A DNA stretch of 64,000 nt from Mangrovicoccus sp. HB161399 (GTDB taxonomy: Bacteria > Pseudomonadota > Alphaproteobacteria > Rhodobacterales > Rhodobacteraceae): the NCBI RefSeq assembly GCF_013184745.1, contig NZ_JAATVU010000003.1, forward strand, positions 30,064 through 94,063, given 5' to 3'. Positions 35,349-47,216 of the stretch are shown in pieces (positions within the stretch are counted from its first letter, which is position 1; every line of letters starts with the position of its first letter). The notes below the pieces were generated by a model that was not told where the DNA came from, did no database searches, and was given only the letters and a program-made list of their open reading frames with translations. The translations under genes were made by a program, and so were the position numbers.

Positions 35349-36238
35349 TCCGCCTCAGCCGCCGCCGGGCGCTGGCGCTCGGGCTTGCCCTGCCTGCCGC
35401 GGCGATGGCCCAGCCCGTGCAGGAGCTGTCGCTGCCGAGCCTCTGGGACGCCCCGCCGCCCGGGATCCGCCTGCACCGCTTCCTGGTGCCGCGCGGGCCG
35501 GGGCTGGCGGCGCAGCGGATGCATCTGCTGGTCCCCGAGCGCGATCCGCCGCCCGGCGGCTGGCCGCTCCTCGCCGCGCTCGACGGGGCGGCGGTGGGCG
35601 AGGTGCTGGCGGGGATGCCGCCTGAAGCGCTCGGATCGCGTGCAGTGCTCGCCATCGGCCATGACGTCGCGCTGCGCTATGCGCTGGAGGACCGGACGCT
35701 GGATTTCACGCCGCCGGTTGCCGAGGGTCCGCAGCAGGATCCCGCGGGCCGTCCGGCGGGCGGCGCGGCGGCTTTCCTTGGCCGGATCACCGGACAGATC
35801 CTGCCGCAGGCGGAGCGCCTGGCCCCGCTCGACCCGCAGGCGCGGACGCTTTGGGGCCATTCCTATGGCGGGCTCTTCGCGCTCCATGCCGCCTTCGCGG
35901 GGGCGCCCTTTGCCCGGATCGTGGCGGCCAGCCCGTCGCTCTGGTGGGATGGCGGCCGCGCCTGGCAGGGCTGGCTGGACCGGCTCGCCGCGGGCGGGGC
36001 ACCGCAGATGCAGGTCGATCTCGAGTCGGGCACGGCCGAGGCCGCGCCGAAGCCGCGGGTCGACACGCCGCAGGTGCGCGCGATGCTGGCCATGCGCGAA
36101 AAGCTTCCCGTCGGTGCGCTGCCGCAGCTCGATGCCGCCCTGCGCGCGGCGGGCGTTCCGGGCGCTCTGACGCTCTTCCCCGGGCTCGGCCACGGTCCGG
36201 CTTTCGCCGCATCTCTGGAGGCGGCCCTCGGCGCCTGA
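35345..36238 (+). CDS. Siderophore esterase-like alpha/beta hydrolase (IroE/BesA-like), Tat-type signal
   Basis: A 297-residue esterase-D-type alpha/beta hydrolase. The nucleophile elbow is LWGHSYGGLFAL, and the downstream SPSLWWDGGRAW is shared with IroE, Fes-like and BesA siderophore esterases; the His near the end is in FPGLGHGPAF. The N-terminus LSRRRALALGLALPAAAMAQ looks like a twin-arginine signal, so it would act in the periplasm like IroE, cutting ester-linked (catecholate trilactone) siderophores. It overlaps the reductase gene by four bases and ends the siderophore operon. Confidence 0.85.
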   Translation: MIRLSRRRALALGLALPAAAMAQPVQELSLPSLWDAPPPGIRLHRFLVPRGPGLAAQRMHLLVPERDPPPGGWPLLAALDGAAVGEVLAGMPPEALGSRAVLAIGHDVALRYALEDRTLDFTPPVAEGPQQDPAGRPAGGAAAFLGRITGQILPQAERLAPLDPQARTLWGHSYGGLFALHAAFAGAPFARIVAASPSLWWDGGRAWQGWLDRLAAGGAPQMQVDLESGTAEAAPKPRVDTPQVRAMLAMREKLPVGALPQLDAALRAAGVPGALTLFPGLGHGPAFAASLEAALGA

Positions 36239-36269
36239 CACCCCGCGGTTCCGTCCGGGGGCAGGCGCG

Positions 36270-36323
36270 GGCCCGACCCGGCTGCCCCCGGGAAGAAAGG
36301 CCGCAGGCCAGCCGGGTCGGGCC
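36270..36323. terminator. Bidirectional terminator between the siderophore operon and metH
   Basis: A perfect 15-base stem, GGCCCGACCCGGCTG (36270-36284) with CAGCCGGGTCGGGCC (36309-36323), loop of 24 bases, then TTCCTGT on the plus strand. It lies between convergent genes. The left arm with one more base recurs exactly at 12855-12870. Confidence 0.75.
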
Positions 36324-36361
36324 TTCCTGTCACTCCGGCCGCAGCACTCGGGCGGCCGGCG

Positions 36362-40117
<3,756 letters not shown>

Positions 40118-40305
40118 TTCGGGCCACCTTTCGCACGGACGGACCCGCGCTACATGTTTTGGCAGCCAAAGCCAAACTCATAATCTTCAACGAGACTATG
40201 AAAGTTGCTCACATCCGGGCCGCGGACGCCCGGCGGCAGGCCTTTCATATTCCGCTTTCCCGGTCCGTGGGCCTGCCCTAGGCTGGCCGCATCCGGGGAG
40301 GCATC
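40118..40305. promoter_or_regulatory. Divergent metH / sulfotransferase-like control region
   Basis: This less G+C-rich gap holds a near-continuous palindrome TTTGGC-A-GCCAAA (40158-40170) with a further GCCAAA directly after it (40171-40176), about 40 bases before the metH start. It could be an operator. I compared it by eye with SAM, SAH and cobalamin riboswitch cores and saw no match. GGGAGG precedes the plus-strand gene. Confidence 0.4.
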
Positions 40306-41226
40306 ATGGCCATCGACGCGCATCGCATTCCAGTGCCGGGCGGCTGGACCGGGCAGGGGCCGCCGCTGCGCCGCGTGGACGGGCTGGAGGGCCGGACCTT
40401 CCTGATCTGCGTCGGGGCGATGAAGGCGGCGACCAGCTGGCTGTTCTCGCAGTTCCGCGCCATGCCGGATGTCGCGGTCTCGCCGCTGAAGGAGGTGCAT
40501 TTCTTCGATGCCAAGTTCGGAGGCGGCGGCGCGGCGGCCGATCCCGAGGCGCTGGCCATGCACCGCCTGGCCTTCCATATGGGCCAGCCCGGCGATCCCG
40601 CGGAGAACCTGCGGACCCGTCCCGCCTTCCGCGCCAGCGTCGACCGGCTGCGCATGATCTATGACGACAGTGCCTATTTCGAGCATTTCGCCAGCCTGGT
40701 CCGACCGCGGACCCGGGTTCTGGCCGATATCACCCCGGCCTATGCCTGCATCGGCGCGGAGGGGTTCCGCTTCATGCGCCATGCCTGCGAGGTCCAGCAG
40801 GTGGTGCCGCGGCTGCTTTTCATCCTGCGCGACCCGGTGGAGCGGCTCTGGTCGCATCTTCGCTTCCTGCCGCAGCTGAACCGCGGCGTTGATCCCTGCC
40901 GGGACTGGCCGGAACTGCTGCGCGACCCGGCGGTGCTAGCGCGTTCCGACTACAGCGGCACGATCCTGGACATGGAGCAGGCCTTCGCCCCGGAGGAGAT
41001 CGCCGTCCTGTTCTCGGAGACTCTGGCAGGGGAAGGCTTCGGGACGCTCTGCAACCGGCTCGGGATCGGCCCTGCGGGCGCGGACGGGGCGGCGCGCGTC
41101 AACCGCACGAAGCTGGAGGCGCCGCTGCCGGAAGAGGCCCGCCGGGCCTTCCGCGAGGTGCTGGCGCCGCAATACGAGTTCTGCCGCGCGCGCTTCGGCG
41201 CTGCCCTGCCGGAAGGCTGGGGCTAG
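40306..41226 (+). CDS. Sulfotransferase-family protein
   Basis: A 306-residue PAPS-dependent sulfotransferase fold. The 5'-phosphosulfate loop is CVGAMKAATSWLF (residues 35-47, with Lys40 and Ser44), and the 3'-phosphate site is LLFILRDPVERLWSHLRF. KEVHFFDAKF after the first strand is typical of bacterial members. The family sulfates lipids, sugars or small molecules, or is involved in related group transfer; the acceptor is unknown. It is divergent from metH and alone on its strand, so context does not help. Confidence 0.87.
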   Translation: MAIDAHRIPVPGGWTGQGPPLRRVDGLEGRTFLICVGAMKAATSWLFSQFRAMPDVAVSPLKEVHFFDAKFGGGGAAADPEALAMHRLAFHMGQPGDPAENLRTRPAFRASVDRLRMIYDDSAYFEHFASLVRPRTRVLADITPAYACIGAEGFRFMRHACEVQQVVPRLLFILRDPVERLWSHLRFLPQLNRGVDPCRDWPELLRDPAVLARSDYSGTILDMEQAFAPEEIAVLFSETLAGEGFGTLCNRLGIGPAGADGAARVNRTKLEAPLPEEARRAFREVLAPQYEFCRARFGAALPEGWG

Positions 41227-41277
41227 CCGCGGCGATGGCCGCGCGGCAGGGCGCCGCGCGGGCCGGGGGCCGGCAGG

Positions 41278-41499
41278 TCAGAACAGGTCGCTCCAGCCGC
41301 CGTCGGAATCCGTGTCGAAGCCGGGATCGAAGCCGGCATCCGGGTCGGGTGCGCGGTCTTCGGGTCCCGCGCCGCGCGGCGGTCCGATGTCCAGCTGGGC
41401 CAAGGTCCTCTGGACGATCTCCGCCACGGCGTCGTCATCCTCGATGGCCTTGAGGACCGCCGTCTTGATCTGGAAGCCCGGCCGCAATTCTTCTGTCAT
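41278..41499 (-). CDS. Small hypothetical protein with acidic Asp/Gly tail, 73 residues
   Basis: An excellent Shine-Dalgarno (AGGAGGAGG) precedes the start. The first half is helical (FQIKTAVLKAIEDDDAVAEI), and the second half is disordered and acidic (GFDPGFDTDSDGGWSDLF). ATG 41499 was preferred to ATG 41505, which is too near the ribosome binding site. I do not recognise the family. The tail could be a docking or regulatory segment; this is a guess. Confidence 0.6.
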   Translation of the reverse strand: MTEELRPGFQIKTAVLKAIEDDDAVAEIVQRTLAQLDIGPPRGAGPEDRAPDPDAGFDPGFDTDSDGGWSDLF

Positions 41500-41865
41500 G
41501 CGCATTCCTCCTCCTGTTGGCTGGCTCAGGGTACACGGCATGCGGGTCCAAGTCGAAGGAATACGCCCCCAGGGTGGTTCCGGCGCGGCCCGAGGCGGGC
41601 CGCCGTTCCGCCGGATTCGGGCATGGTGTTTAATCACGGGGTGCCGACAGTTTAACATTTGAATGCATTCTGGGCGGCGCGTTCGGCGAAAGATGCGAAA
41701 CAGGGCAGGATTGAAACGCCGTCTGGCCGATCGGCGCGGAAATATCGCGAAATTCCGTCAATTTGGCGATCAGAACGTTTAATATATTTGTGACATGTGA
41801 GGCTGCGTGCTACCCGGCCGCATCCTTTGCCCGAGGGGCAATCCCGCATCAACCGGAGACCGAAC
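41500..41865. promoter_or_regulatory. Divergent region before the TRAP transporter operon
   Basis: 366 bases, A+T-richer than average from 41625 on. It contains the perfect palindrome GAATGCATTC (41661-41670) and three copies of GTTTAA (41628, 41650 and 41777), the first two 22 bases apart. Either may belong to promoters or operators for the TRAP operon. CCGGAG precedes the TRAP binding-protein start. Confidence 0.35.
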
Positions 41866-42864
41866 ATGTCCATCGCGACAGCCTTCCGCGCCACCGCCGC
41901 CGCCACTGCTCTCTTCGCCGCCGCATCGGGTCCCGCCGCCGCGGGGGAGTCCTTCATCCTCGCCCATGCGATGAATTCCGAGCATGTCTTCCACGTCCTG
42001 TCCGAGAATTTCATCGCCGATCTCGGCGGCGATTTCGACGTCGCCTACCACCCGGCCGGCGATCTCGGCGACTGGACCTCGATCTTCGAGCAGACCATGC
42101 AGGGCGTGGTGCCGATGTCGATCACCTGGGCGGCCTCCGAATTCGACCCGCGGCTCGATCTGACCTGGCTGGGCTATGTCGCCTCCGACTGGGAAAGCGC
42201 CCGTGCCGTCTACGGACCAGGTTCGGAAATGCTGCGCATATACAATGACATCCTGTCCGATCTGGACCTCGTGGCCATCGGCATCGTGCCCGCCGATTTC
42301 GGCTCCATCGTGATCCGCAAGGGAGTCGATGCGCGGCCGACGAACTTCCCCGAGGATGGCCGCGGCGTGAAGATCCGCGTGCCCGGCGTGGCGATCGGCG
42401 TCGACCGCTTCGCCAATTTCGGCTTCTCCGCCGTGCCGATCCCGCTGGCCGAAGTCTACACCGCGCTGCAGCTCGGCACGGTCGATGCCCGTGCCTTCTC
42501 GACCGCGGTCGAGAGCTACAACATGCGCGACGTGCTCGATGCCACGATCCTGACCAACGACTATTTCGATGCCGCCTTCTGGCTGGTCAACAAGGACTGG
42601 TGGGAAGGGCTCGACGCGGCGGACCGCGATGAGCTGCAGGCCGCGGCGGACAAGGAGATCGGCGCAGCCTGGGGCGAAGCCGAAGCCAAGAGCGATGAAT
42701 ATCTTGCAAAGCTCGAAGCCGAGGGTGTTGAAGTGATCAGGCTGGATGACGCGCAGATGGCGAAGGCCAAGGCGATCGTCTACGAAAACGAGTGGCCCGC
42801 GATGGAAGAAGTCGTCGGCCCCGAGATCATGGCCAAGCTGCGCAAGGCCGCCGGCATCGAATGA
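41866..42864 (+). CDS. TRAP transporter solute-binding protein (DctP family)
   Basis: A 332-residue exported binding protein. The signal peptide ends GPAAAGE. The mature protein begins SFILAHAMNSEHVFHVLSEN and has the TRAP-family helix-loop VPIPLAEVYTALQLGTVDAR, where the conserved Arg in KIRVPGVAIG normally contacts a carboxylate on the ligand. So the ligand is probably an organic acid, but no closer call is safe. First gene of a DctPQM operon; the small permease follows after 55 bases. Confidence 0.9.
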   Translation: MSIATAFRATAAATALFAAASGPAAAGESFILAHAMNSEHVFHVLSENFIADLGGDFDVAYHPAGDLGDWTSIFEQTMQGVVPMSITWAASEFDPRLDLTWLGYVASDWESARAVYGPGSEMLRIYNDILSDLDLVAIGIVPADFGSIVIRKGVDARPTNFPEDGRGVKIRVPGVAIGVDRFANFGFSAVPIPLAEVYTALQLGTVDARAFSTAVESYNMRDVLDATILTNDYFDAAFWLVNKDWWEGLDAADRDELQAAADKEIGAAWGEAEAKSDEYLAKLEAEGVEVIRLDDAQMAKAKAIVYENEWPAMEEVVGPEIMAKLRKAAGIE

Positions 42865-42919
42865 CGCCCCGCGGGGGCCGGTCCGGCCGGTCCCCGCCCG
42901 CAACAGCCGGAACCCTCCC

Positions 42920-43579
42920 ATGTCCCGCATCTCCCACCAGCATCCGCATGCTCCGGTCGGCGCGGCCTCGTACCATTACGTCGCCGAGCTGGAGCCCTCC
43001 GAACCTCCCGAGCAGGTCAACGCGATCCCCGAATGGGAAACGCACGGCCTGCACCGCGCCATTCTCGCCGCCGAGTCTGTCCTGGCGAGGCTGATCTTCG
43101 CCGCGCTCTTCCTCTTCGGCCTGGCTCTCGCCGGGCTGATGTTCGCGCAGGTGCTCCTGCGCTATGTCTTCCAGTCGCCCTTCGTCGGCATCGAGGAGAT
43201 CGCGCTGCTCTTCGGCGTCTGGATCTACTTCCTCGGCATGGCCTACGTCACGCGCCAGGGCGAACATATCCAGGGCGGCATCCTGACCCTGGTCATCCGC
43301 GACGCCCGCAGCATCCAGGCCATCCGCATCGCCGTCACCGCCATCTCCATCGCCGCCGCCGCGGTGCTGGGCTGGTACGCCATCCAGTATTCTCTGTTCG
43401 AGATCGAAAAGGGCCGGATGAGCCCGTTCATGCGCTGGCCCCGCTGGCTGTGGTCCTCGTCGCTGGTCGCGGGCTTCGGCGGCATGATCCTCTATCTCGT
43501 CCTGCAATTCGCAAACCAGGTCATCGCCCTGCGCAACCCCGCGCTGCTGGCCGCCCGACAGGGGGACCCCCTCCAATGA
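42920..43579 (+). CDS. TRAP transporter small permease (DctQ)
   Basis: A 219-residue four-helix membrane subunit. After a soluble 60-residue N-terminus come LIFAALFLFGLALAGLMFAQ and the DctQ signature YVFQSPFVGIEEIALLFGVW, with TRQGEHIQGG after it. The stop overlaps the start of the large permease (ATGA). It joins the large subunit to form the sodium-driven transporter. Confidence 0.92.
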   Translation: MSRISHQHPHAPVGAASYHYVAELEPSEPPEQVNAIPEWETHGLHRAILAAESVLARLIFAALFLFGLALAGLMFAQVLLRYVFQSPFVGIEEIALLFGVWIYFLGMAYVTRQGEHIQGGILTLVIRDARSIQAIRIAVTAISIAAAAVLGWYAIQYSLFEIEKGRMSPFMRWPRWLWSSSLVAGFGGMILYLVLQFANQVIALRNPALLAARQGDPLQ

Positions 43580-44880
43580 CGCTGTTCTTCCTTTCCATGG
43601 CGCTGGTGGTGATCCTTCTGCTGGCCGAGATGCCGATCGCGCTGGCCTTCGGCACCGGGGCACTGGTCTTCGGCGTCGCCACCGGCTCGGACGTGTCCTT
43701 CCTGATCCCCTATGCCTACCAGACCACCTCGGGCTTCGCGCTGCTGGCGCTGCCGCTCTTCGTGCTCGCCGGCACGCTGATGGCCGAGGGCGGGATTTCC
43801 GAGCGGCTGCTCGATTTCGTCAATGCCTTCGTCGGCCGGATCAAGGGCGGTCTCGGCGCCGTCACGGTGATCACCTGCGCGCTGTTCGGCGCGATCTCGG
43901 GCTCGTCCTCCGCAGCCATCGCCGCGATCGGCCAGATCATGATCCCGCGCATGGTGCGCGAAGGCTACCCGGCCGGACATGCCACCGCGCTGGTCGCCTG
44001 TTCCTCGGTGCTGGCGCTGATGATCCCGCCCTCGATCCCGATGATCGTCTTCGCGATCACCGGCGGGCTCTCCGTGGGCGCGGCCTTCCTGTCGACGCTG
44101 GTCCCGGGCATCCTGCTCGGCGCCGTCTACGTGATCCTGAACTTCGTCTTCCTGCGCAAGGTCGACACGATCCGGGTGGAGCCCCCGCTGAGCCCGGCGG
44201 AGACGGTCCGCACCATCGGCCGGTCCGGCATCCGCGCCTTCTGGGCGCTGCTGATGCCGGTGCTGATCCTCGGCGTGATCTATTCCGGCATCGCCACCCC
44301 CACCGAGGCCGCGGCCATCGCGCTGGTCTATGCGATTCCGGTCGGCTTCCTGGTCTATCGCGGGCTGACCCCGAAGAGCTTCGCCACGTCCTTCGTGCGC
44401 GCGGCGATCACCACCGGGTCCATCGTCTCGGTTCTGTTCTTCCTCTTCATGATGAGCCGCGCGATGATCCTGCAGCAGGTGCCCAAGGAGGTCTCCGAGG
44501 CGATGCTGTCGCTGTCGGACAACAAGATCGTCATCCTGCTGCTGATCAACCTGGTGCTGCTCTTCATCGGCATGATCGTCGACGACATCTCGGGCTCGGT
44601 CCTGGCGGCGATCATCTTCCTGCCGGTGATCAAGGAGCTGGGCATCCACCCGATCCATTTCGCCGCCATCGTCGGCACCAATCTCGGCCTCGGAAACGTC
44701 TCGCCGCCCTGCGCGCCGATGCTCTACATGGCCGGCGGCGTGTCGAAGCTGACCCTCGACAAGTATATCGGGCCGACGCTGAAGTTCCTGGTTTTCGGGC
44801 ACCTGCCGATGACCATGATCGTCACCTTCGTCCCGGCGCTGTCGCTGTGGCTGCCGCGCATGCTGATGGGCATCCAGTAG
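43576..44880 (+). CDS. TRAP transporter large permease (DctM)
   Basis: A 434-residue polytopic subunit that forms the transport path. Hallmarks are LLALPLFVLAGTLMAEGGIS, FGAISGSSSAAIAAIGQIMI, LMIPPSIPMIVFAITGGLSV and, near the end, GTNLGLGNVSPPCAPMLYMA. Length is normal for DctM. A strong terminator stands 28 bases downstream, so the following Xre-cupin gene is a separate unit. Confidence 0.95.
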   Translation: MTLFFLSMALVVILLLAEMPIALAFGTGALVFGVATGSDVSFLIPYAYQTTSGFALLALPLFVLAGTLMAEGGISERLLDFVNAFVGRIKGGLGAVTVITCALFGAISGSSSAAIAAIGQIMIPRMVREGYPAGHATALVACSSVLALMIPPSIPMIVFAITGGLSVGAAFLSTLVPGILLGAVYVILNFVFLRKVDTIRVEPPLSPAETVRTIGRSGIRAFWALLMPVLILGVIYSGIATPTEAAAIALVYAIPVGFLVYRGLTPKSFATSFVRAAITTGSIVSVLFFLFMMSRAMILQQVPKEVSEAMLSLSDNKIVILLLINLVLLFIGMIVDDISGSVLAAIIFLPVIKELGIHPIHFAAIVGTNLGLGNVSPPCAPMLYMAGGVSKLTLDKYIGPTLKFLVFGHLPMTMIVTFVPALSLWLPRMLMGIQ

Positions 44881-44907
44881 CGGCCGACCCCCCTTCCGGC
44901 CTGCGGA

Positions 44908-44940
44908 GGCGCCCGGATCCCGCGATCCGGGCGCCTTTCC
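44908..44940 (+). terminator. Intrinsic terminator after the TRAP operon
   Basis: Perfect 12-base stem GGCGCCCGGATC (44908-44919)/GATCCGGGCGCC (44924-44935) with a CCGC loop, followed by TTTCC. Confidence 0.85.
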
Positions 44941-45097
44941 GCGTCATGGGGGCCGTTGAATATATCGAGCGCTCCGGCAGGGCTTGCCGGGGGGGCGGAA
45001 ATTGGCGCAAGGACAGGCGCGGCGCCATCTGTTCCCCGCCGGGAGCGGGGGCTATGCTGCGCCAGCCGCTTTGCAGAACGGGGACGGACAGGCCGCG

Positions 45098-45679
45098 ATG
45101 GATTTTGATGTGGGCGCAAGGCTGCGCGAGGTGCGCACGGCGCGGAACCTGTCGCAGCGCGAGATCGCGGCGCGGGCGGGGGTCACCAACGGGATGATCT
45201 CGCTGATCGAGGGCAACAAGACCAGCCCGTCGATCTCCTCGCTGAAGAAGATCCTCGGCGTGCTCGGCCTGACGCTGTCGGAGTTCTTCCAGGAGGACGA
45301 GGAGCCGCAGGCCGACCGCTTCGTCTTCCGCCATGACGAGCTGAAGAAGATCACCCCGGCCCAGGTGGCCGAGGCGGGGATCGACCTGCCGCTCAACACC
45401 CTGACGCTGCGCCGGGTCGGCACCGGCAAGGACAGCGCGCTGCTCCTGCTGCACGAGATCTACGAACCCGGCGCCGATACCGGCGAGCCCTATGCCCATG
45501 AGGGTGAGGAGGGCGGCTTCGTCATCGAGGGCGAGCTGCTGCTGGAGGTCGACGGCCGCGCCGAGGTGCTGCGCCCGGGCGACGCCTATCTCTTCGCCAG
45601 CACCAAGCCGCACCGCTTCCGCAATATCGGTCCGGATCGCTGCGTCGTGGTCAGCGCCTCGACCCCTCCGACTTTCTGA
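45098..45679 (+). CDS. Xre-cupin transcriptional regulator (PuuR-like)
   Basis: A 193-residue regulator. Residues about 7-62 form the Xre helix-turn-helix (LREVRTARNLSQREIAARAG, GMISLIEGNKTSPSISSL), and residues about 115-190 the small-molecule-binding cupin (YAHEGEEGGFVIEGELLLEV, GDAYLFASTKPHRFRNIG). Such proteins control polyamine, amine or amino-acid pathways. It lies between the TRAP operon and the gab genes. The similar protein at 48633-49208 shares the layout and the ending TPPTF, so the two are paralogues. Confidence 0.92.
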   Translation: MDFDVGARLREVRTARNLSQREIAARAGVTNGMISLIEGNKTSPSISSLKKILGVLGLTLSEFFQEDEEPQADRFVFRHDELKKITPAQVAEAGIDLPLNTLTLRRVGTGKDSALLLLHEIYEPGADTGEPYAHEGEEGGFVIEGELLLEVDGRAEVLRPGDAYLFASTKPHRFRNIGPDRCVVVSASTPPTF

Positions 45680-45697
45680 CGCGCGCAAACGGAAAAA

Positions 45698-45719
45698 GGC
45701 GCCCCCTTGCGGGAGCGCC
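45698..45719. terminator. Terminator-like hairpin between convergent Xre-cupin and gabD genes
   Basis: GGCGC-CCCC and GGGA-GCGCC around a TTGC loop, one mismatch, preceded by AAAAA (a T-run for minus-strand transcripts leaving gabD). Confidence 0.55.
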
Positions 45720-45740
45720 TCCGTCCGGCCTGCTGTGGTC

Positions 45741-47216
45741 TCAGGCGATGCCGCCGAAGGTCATGGTCTTGATCTCCAGGTAGTCGTCGCAGCCGTACTT
45801 GGAGCCCTCGCGGCCCTGTCCGGACTGCTTCACCCCGCCGAAGGGGGCGATCTCCGAGGAGATCGCGCCGGTGTTGATCCCGACCATGCCGGTTTCCAGC
45901 GCCTCGCCGACCCGCCAGGCGCGGGCGAGATCCTTCGTGTAGAAGTAGCTTGCCAGCCCGAACTCGGTCGCGTTGGCATGGGCCACGCCCTCGGCCTCGG
46001 TGGCGAAGGTCACCAGCGGGGCGAGCGGACCGAAGGTCTCCTCGCGGGCGACCGTCATCTCCTGCGTCACGCCCTTGAGCAGCGTCGGCTCGTGGAAAGT
46101 GCCGCCCAGTTCGGACCGCTTGCCGCCGGTCGCGACCGTGGCGCCCTTGGCCACCGCATCGGCGATATGGTCCTCTACCTTGGCCAGCGCCGCAGCGTTG
46201 ATCAGCGGCCCGGTATTGACGCCCTCGGCAAAGCCGTCGCCCAGCACCAGCCCCTTCATCGCTTCGGCCAGCTTGGCGGCAAAGGCGTCGGCAATGCCCG
46301 CCTGCACGTAGATCCGGTTGGCGCAGACGCAGGTCTGGCCGTTGTTGCGGAACTTGGCCGCCATCGCGCCCTCGACCGCCGCGTCCAGGTCGGCGTCGTC
46401 GAAGACGAGGAACGGCGCGTTGCCGCCCAGCTCCAGCGAGATCTTCTTCACCGTGTCGGCGCCGTGGCGCATAAGGATCTTGCCGACGCGGGTGGAGCCG
46501 GTGAAGGTCAGCTTGGCCACGTCCGGGCTGTCGCAGAGCGCCTTGCCCATCCCCGCCGCGTCGAGACCGGTCACCAGGTTGAAGACGCCCGCGGGCACGC
46601 CCGCGCGCTCGGCCAGCACCGCCAGAGCCGTGGCCGAAAGCGGCGTGAACTCGGACGGCCGCGCCACCATGGTGCAGCCCGCCGCCAGCGCCGGGGCCAG
46701 CTTGCGCGCCAGCATGGCGTTCGGGAAATTCCAGGGCGTGATCGCGCCGACGACGCCGACGGGCTGCTTCACGACCACCAGCCGCTTGTCGGCGGTGTGG
46801 CCGGGGATGAAGTCACCGTAGATGCGCTTGGCCTCTTCGGCGAACCACTCGACATAGGAGGCGCCGTAGAGGATCTCGCCGCGCGCCTCGGCCCAGGGCT
46901 TGCCCATTTCGGCCGTCAGGATCGTTGCCAGGTCGTCGGCATTGGCGAGGATCAGGTCATGCAGCGCGCGCAGGACCGCCGAGCGCTCCTTGCCGGATTT
47001 CGCCGCCCAGCCGGGCTTGGCCGCGCGGGCCGCCGCGATTGCGGCGGCGACATCGGCAGCGCCCAGATCGGCGACATGGGCGATCACCTCTCCGGTGGCG
47101 GGGTTCTCCACCGGGAAGGTCTTCGCCGCGGCGGTCCACTGGCCGCCGACGAAGGCGCGGGTTTCCAGAAGGCTCGGGTCCTTCAGCTTGTTCACGAGTC
47201 CGAACGCATCAAGCAT
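45741..47216 (-). CDS. gabD: Succinate-semialdehyde dehydrogenase
   Basis: A 491-residue NAD(P)-dependent aldehyde dehydrogenase that oxidises succinic semialdehyde to succinate. VGVVGAITPWNFPNAMLARK holds the catalytic Asn, SLELGGNAPFLVFDDADLD the Glu base and KFRNNGQTCVCANRIYV the nucleophilic Cys, with TFTGSTRVGK as the cofactor-binding turn. The pattern is that of GabD rather than general aldehyde dehydrogenases. It overlaps gabT by eight bases and follows it, so both steps of GABA breakdown are co-expressed. Confidence 0.95.
   Translation of the reverse strand: MLDAFGLVNKLKDPSLLETRAFVGGQWTAAAKTFPVENPATGEVIAHVADLGAADVAAAIAAARAAKPGWAAKSGKERSAVLRALHDLILANADDLATILTAEMGKPWAEARGEILYGASYVEWFAEEAKRIYGDFIPGHTADKRLVVVKQPVGVVGAITPWNFPNAMLARKLAPALAAGCTMVARPSEFTPLSATALAVLAERAGVPAGVFNLVTGLDAAGMGKALCDSPDVAKLTFTGSTRVGKILMRHGADTVKKISLELGGNAPFLVFDDADLDAAVEGAMAAKFRNNGQTCVCANRIYVQAGIADAFAAKLAEAMKGLVLGDGFAEGVNTGPLINAAALAKVEDHIADAVAKGATVATGGKRSELGGTFHEPTLLKGVTQEMTVAREETFGPLAPLVTFATEAEGVAHANATEFGLASYFYTKDLARAWRVGEALETGMVGINTGAISSEIAPFGGVKQSGQGREGSKYGCDDYLEIKTMTFGGIA

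Noticed and set aside
40118..40305. SAM, SAH or cobalamin riboswitch before metH
   Set aside because: No stretch resembles the conserved cores of these classes. Only a palindrome is present, so a protein-bound site is more likely.
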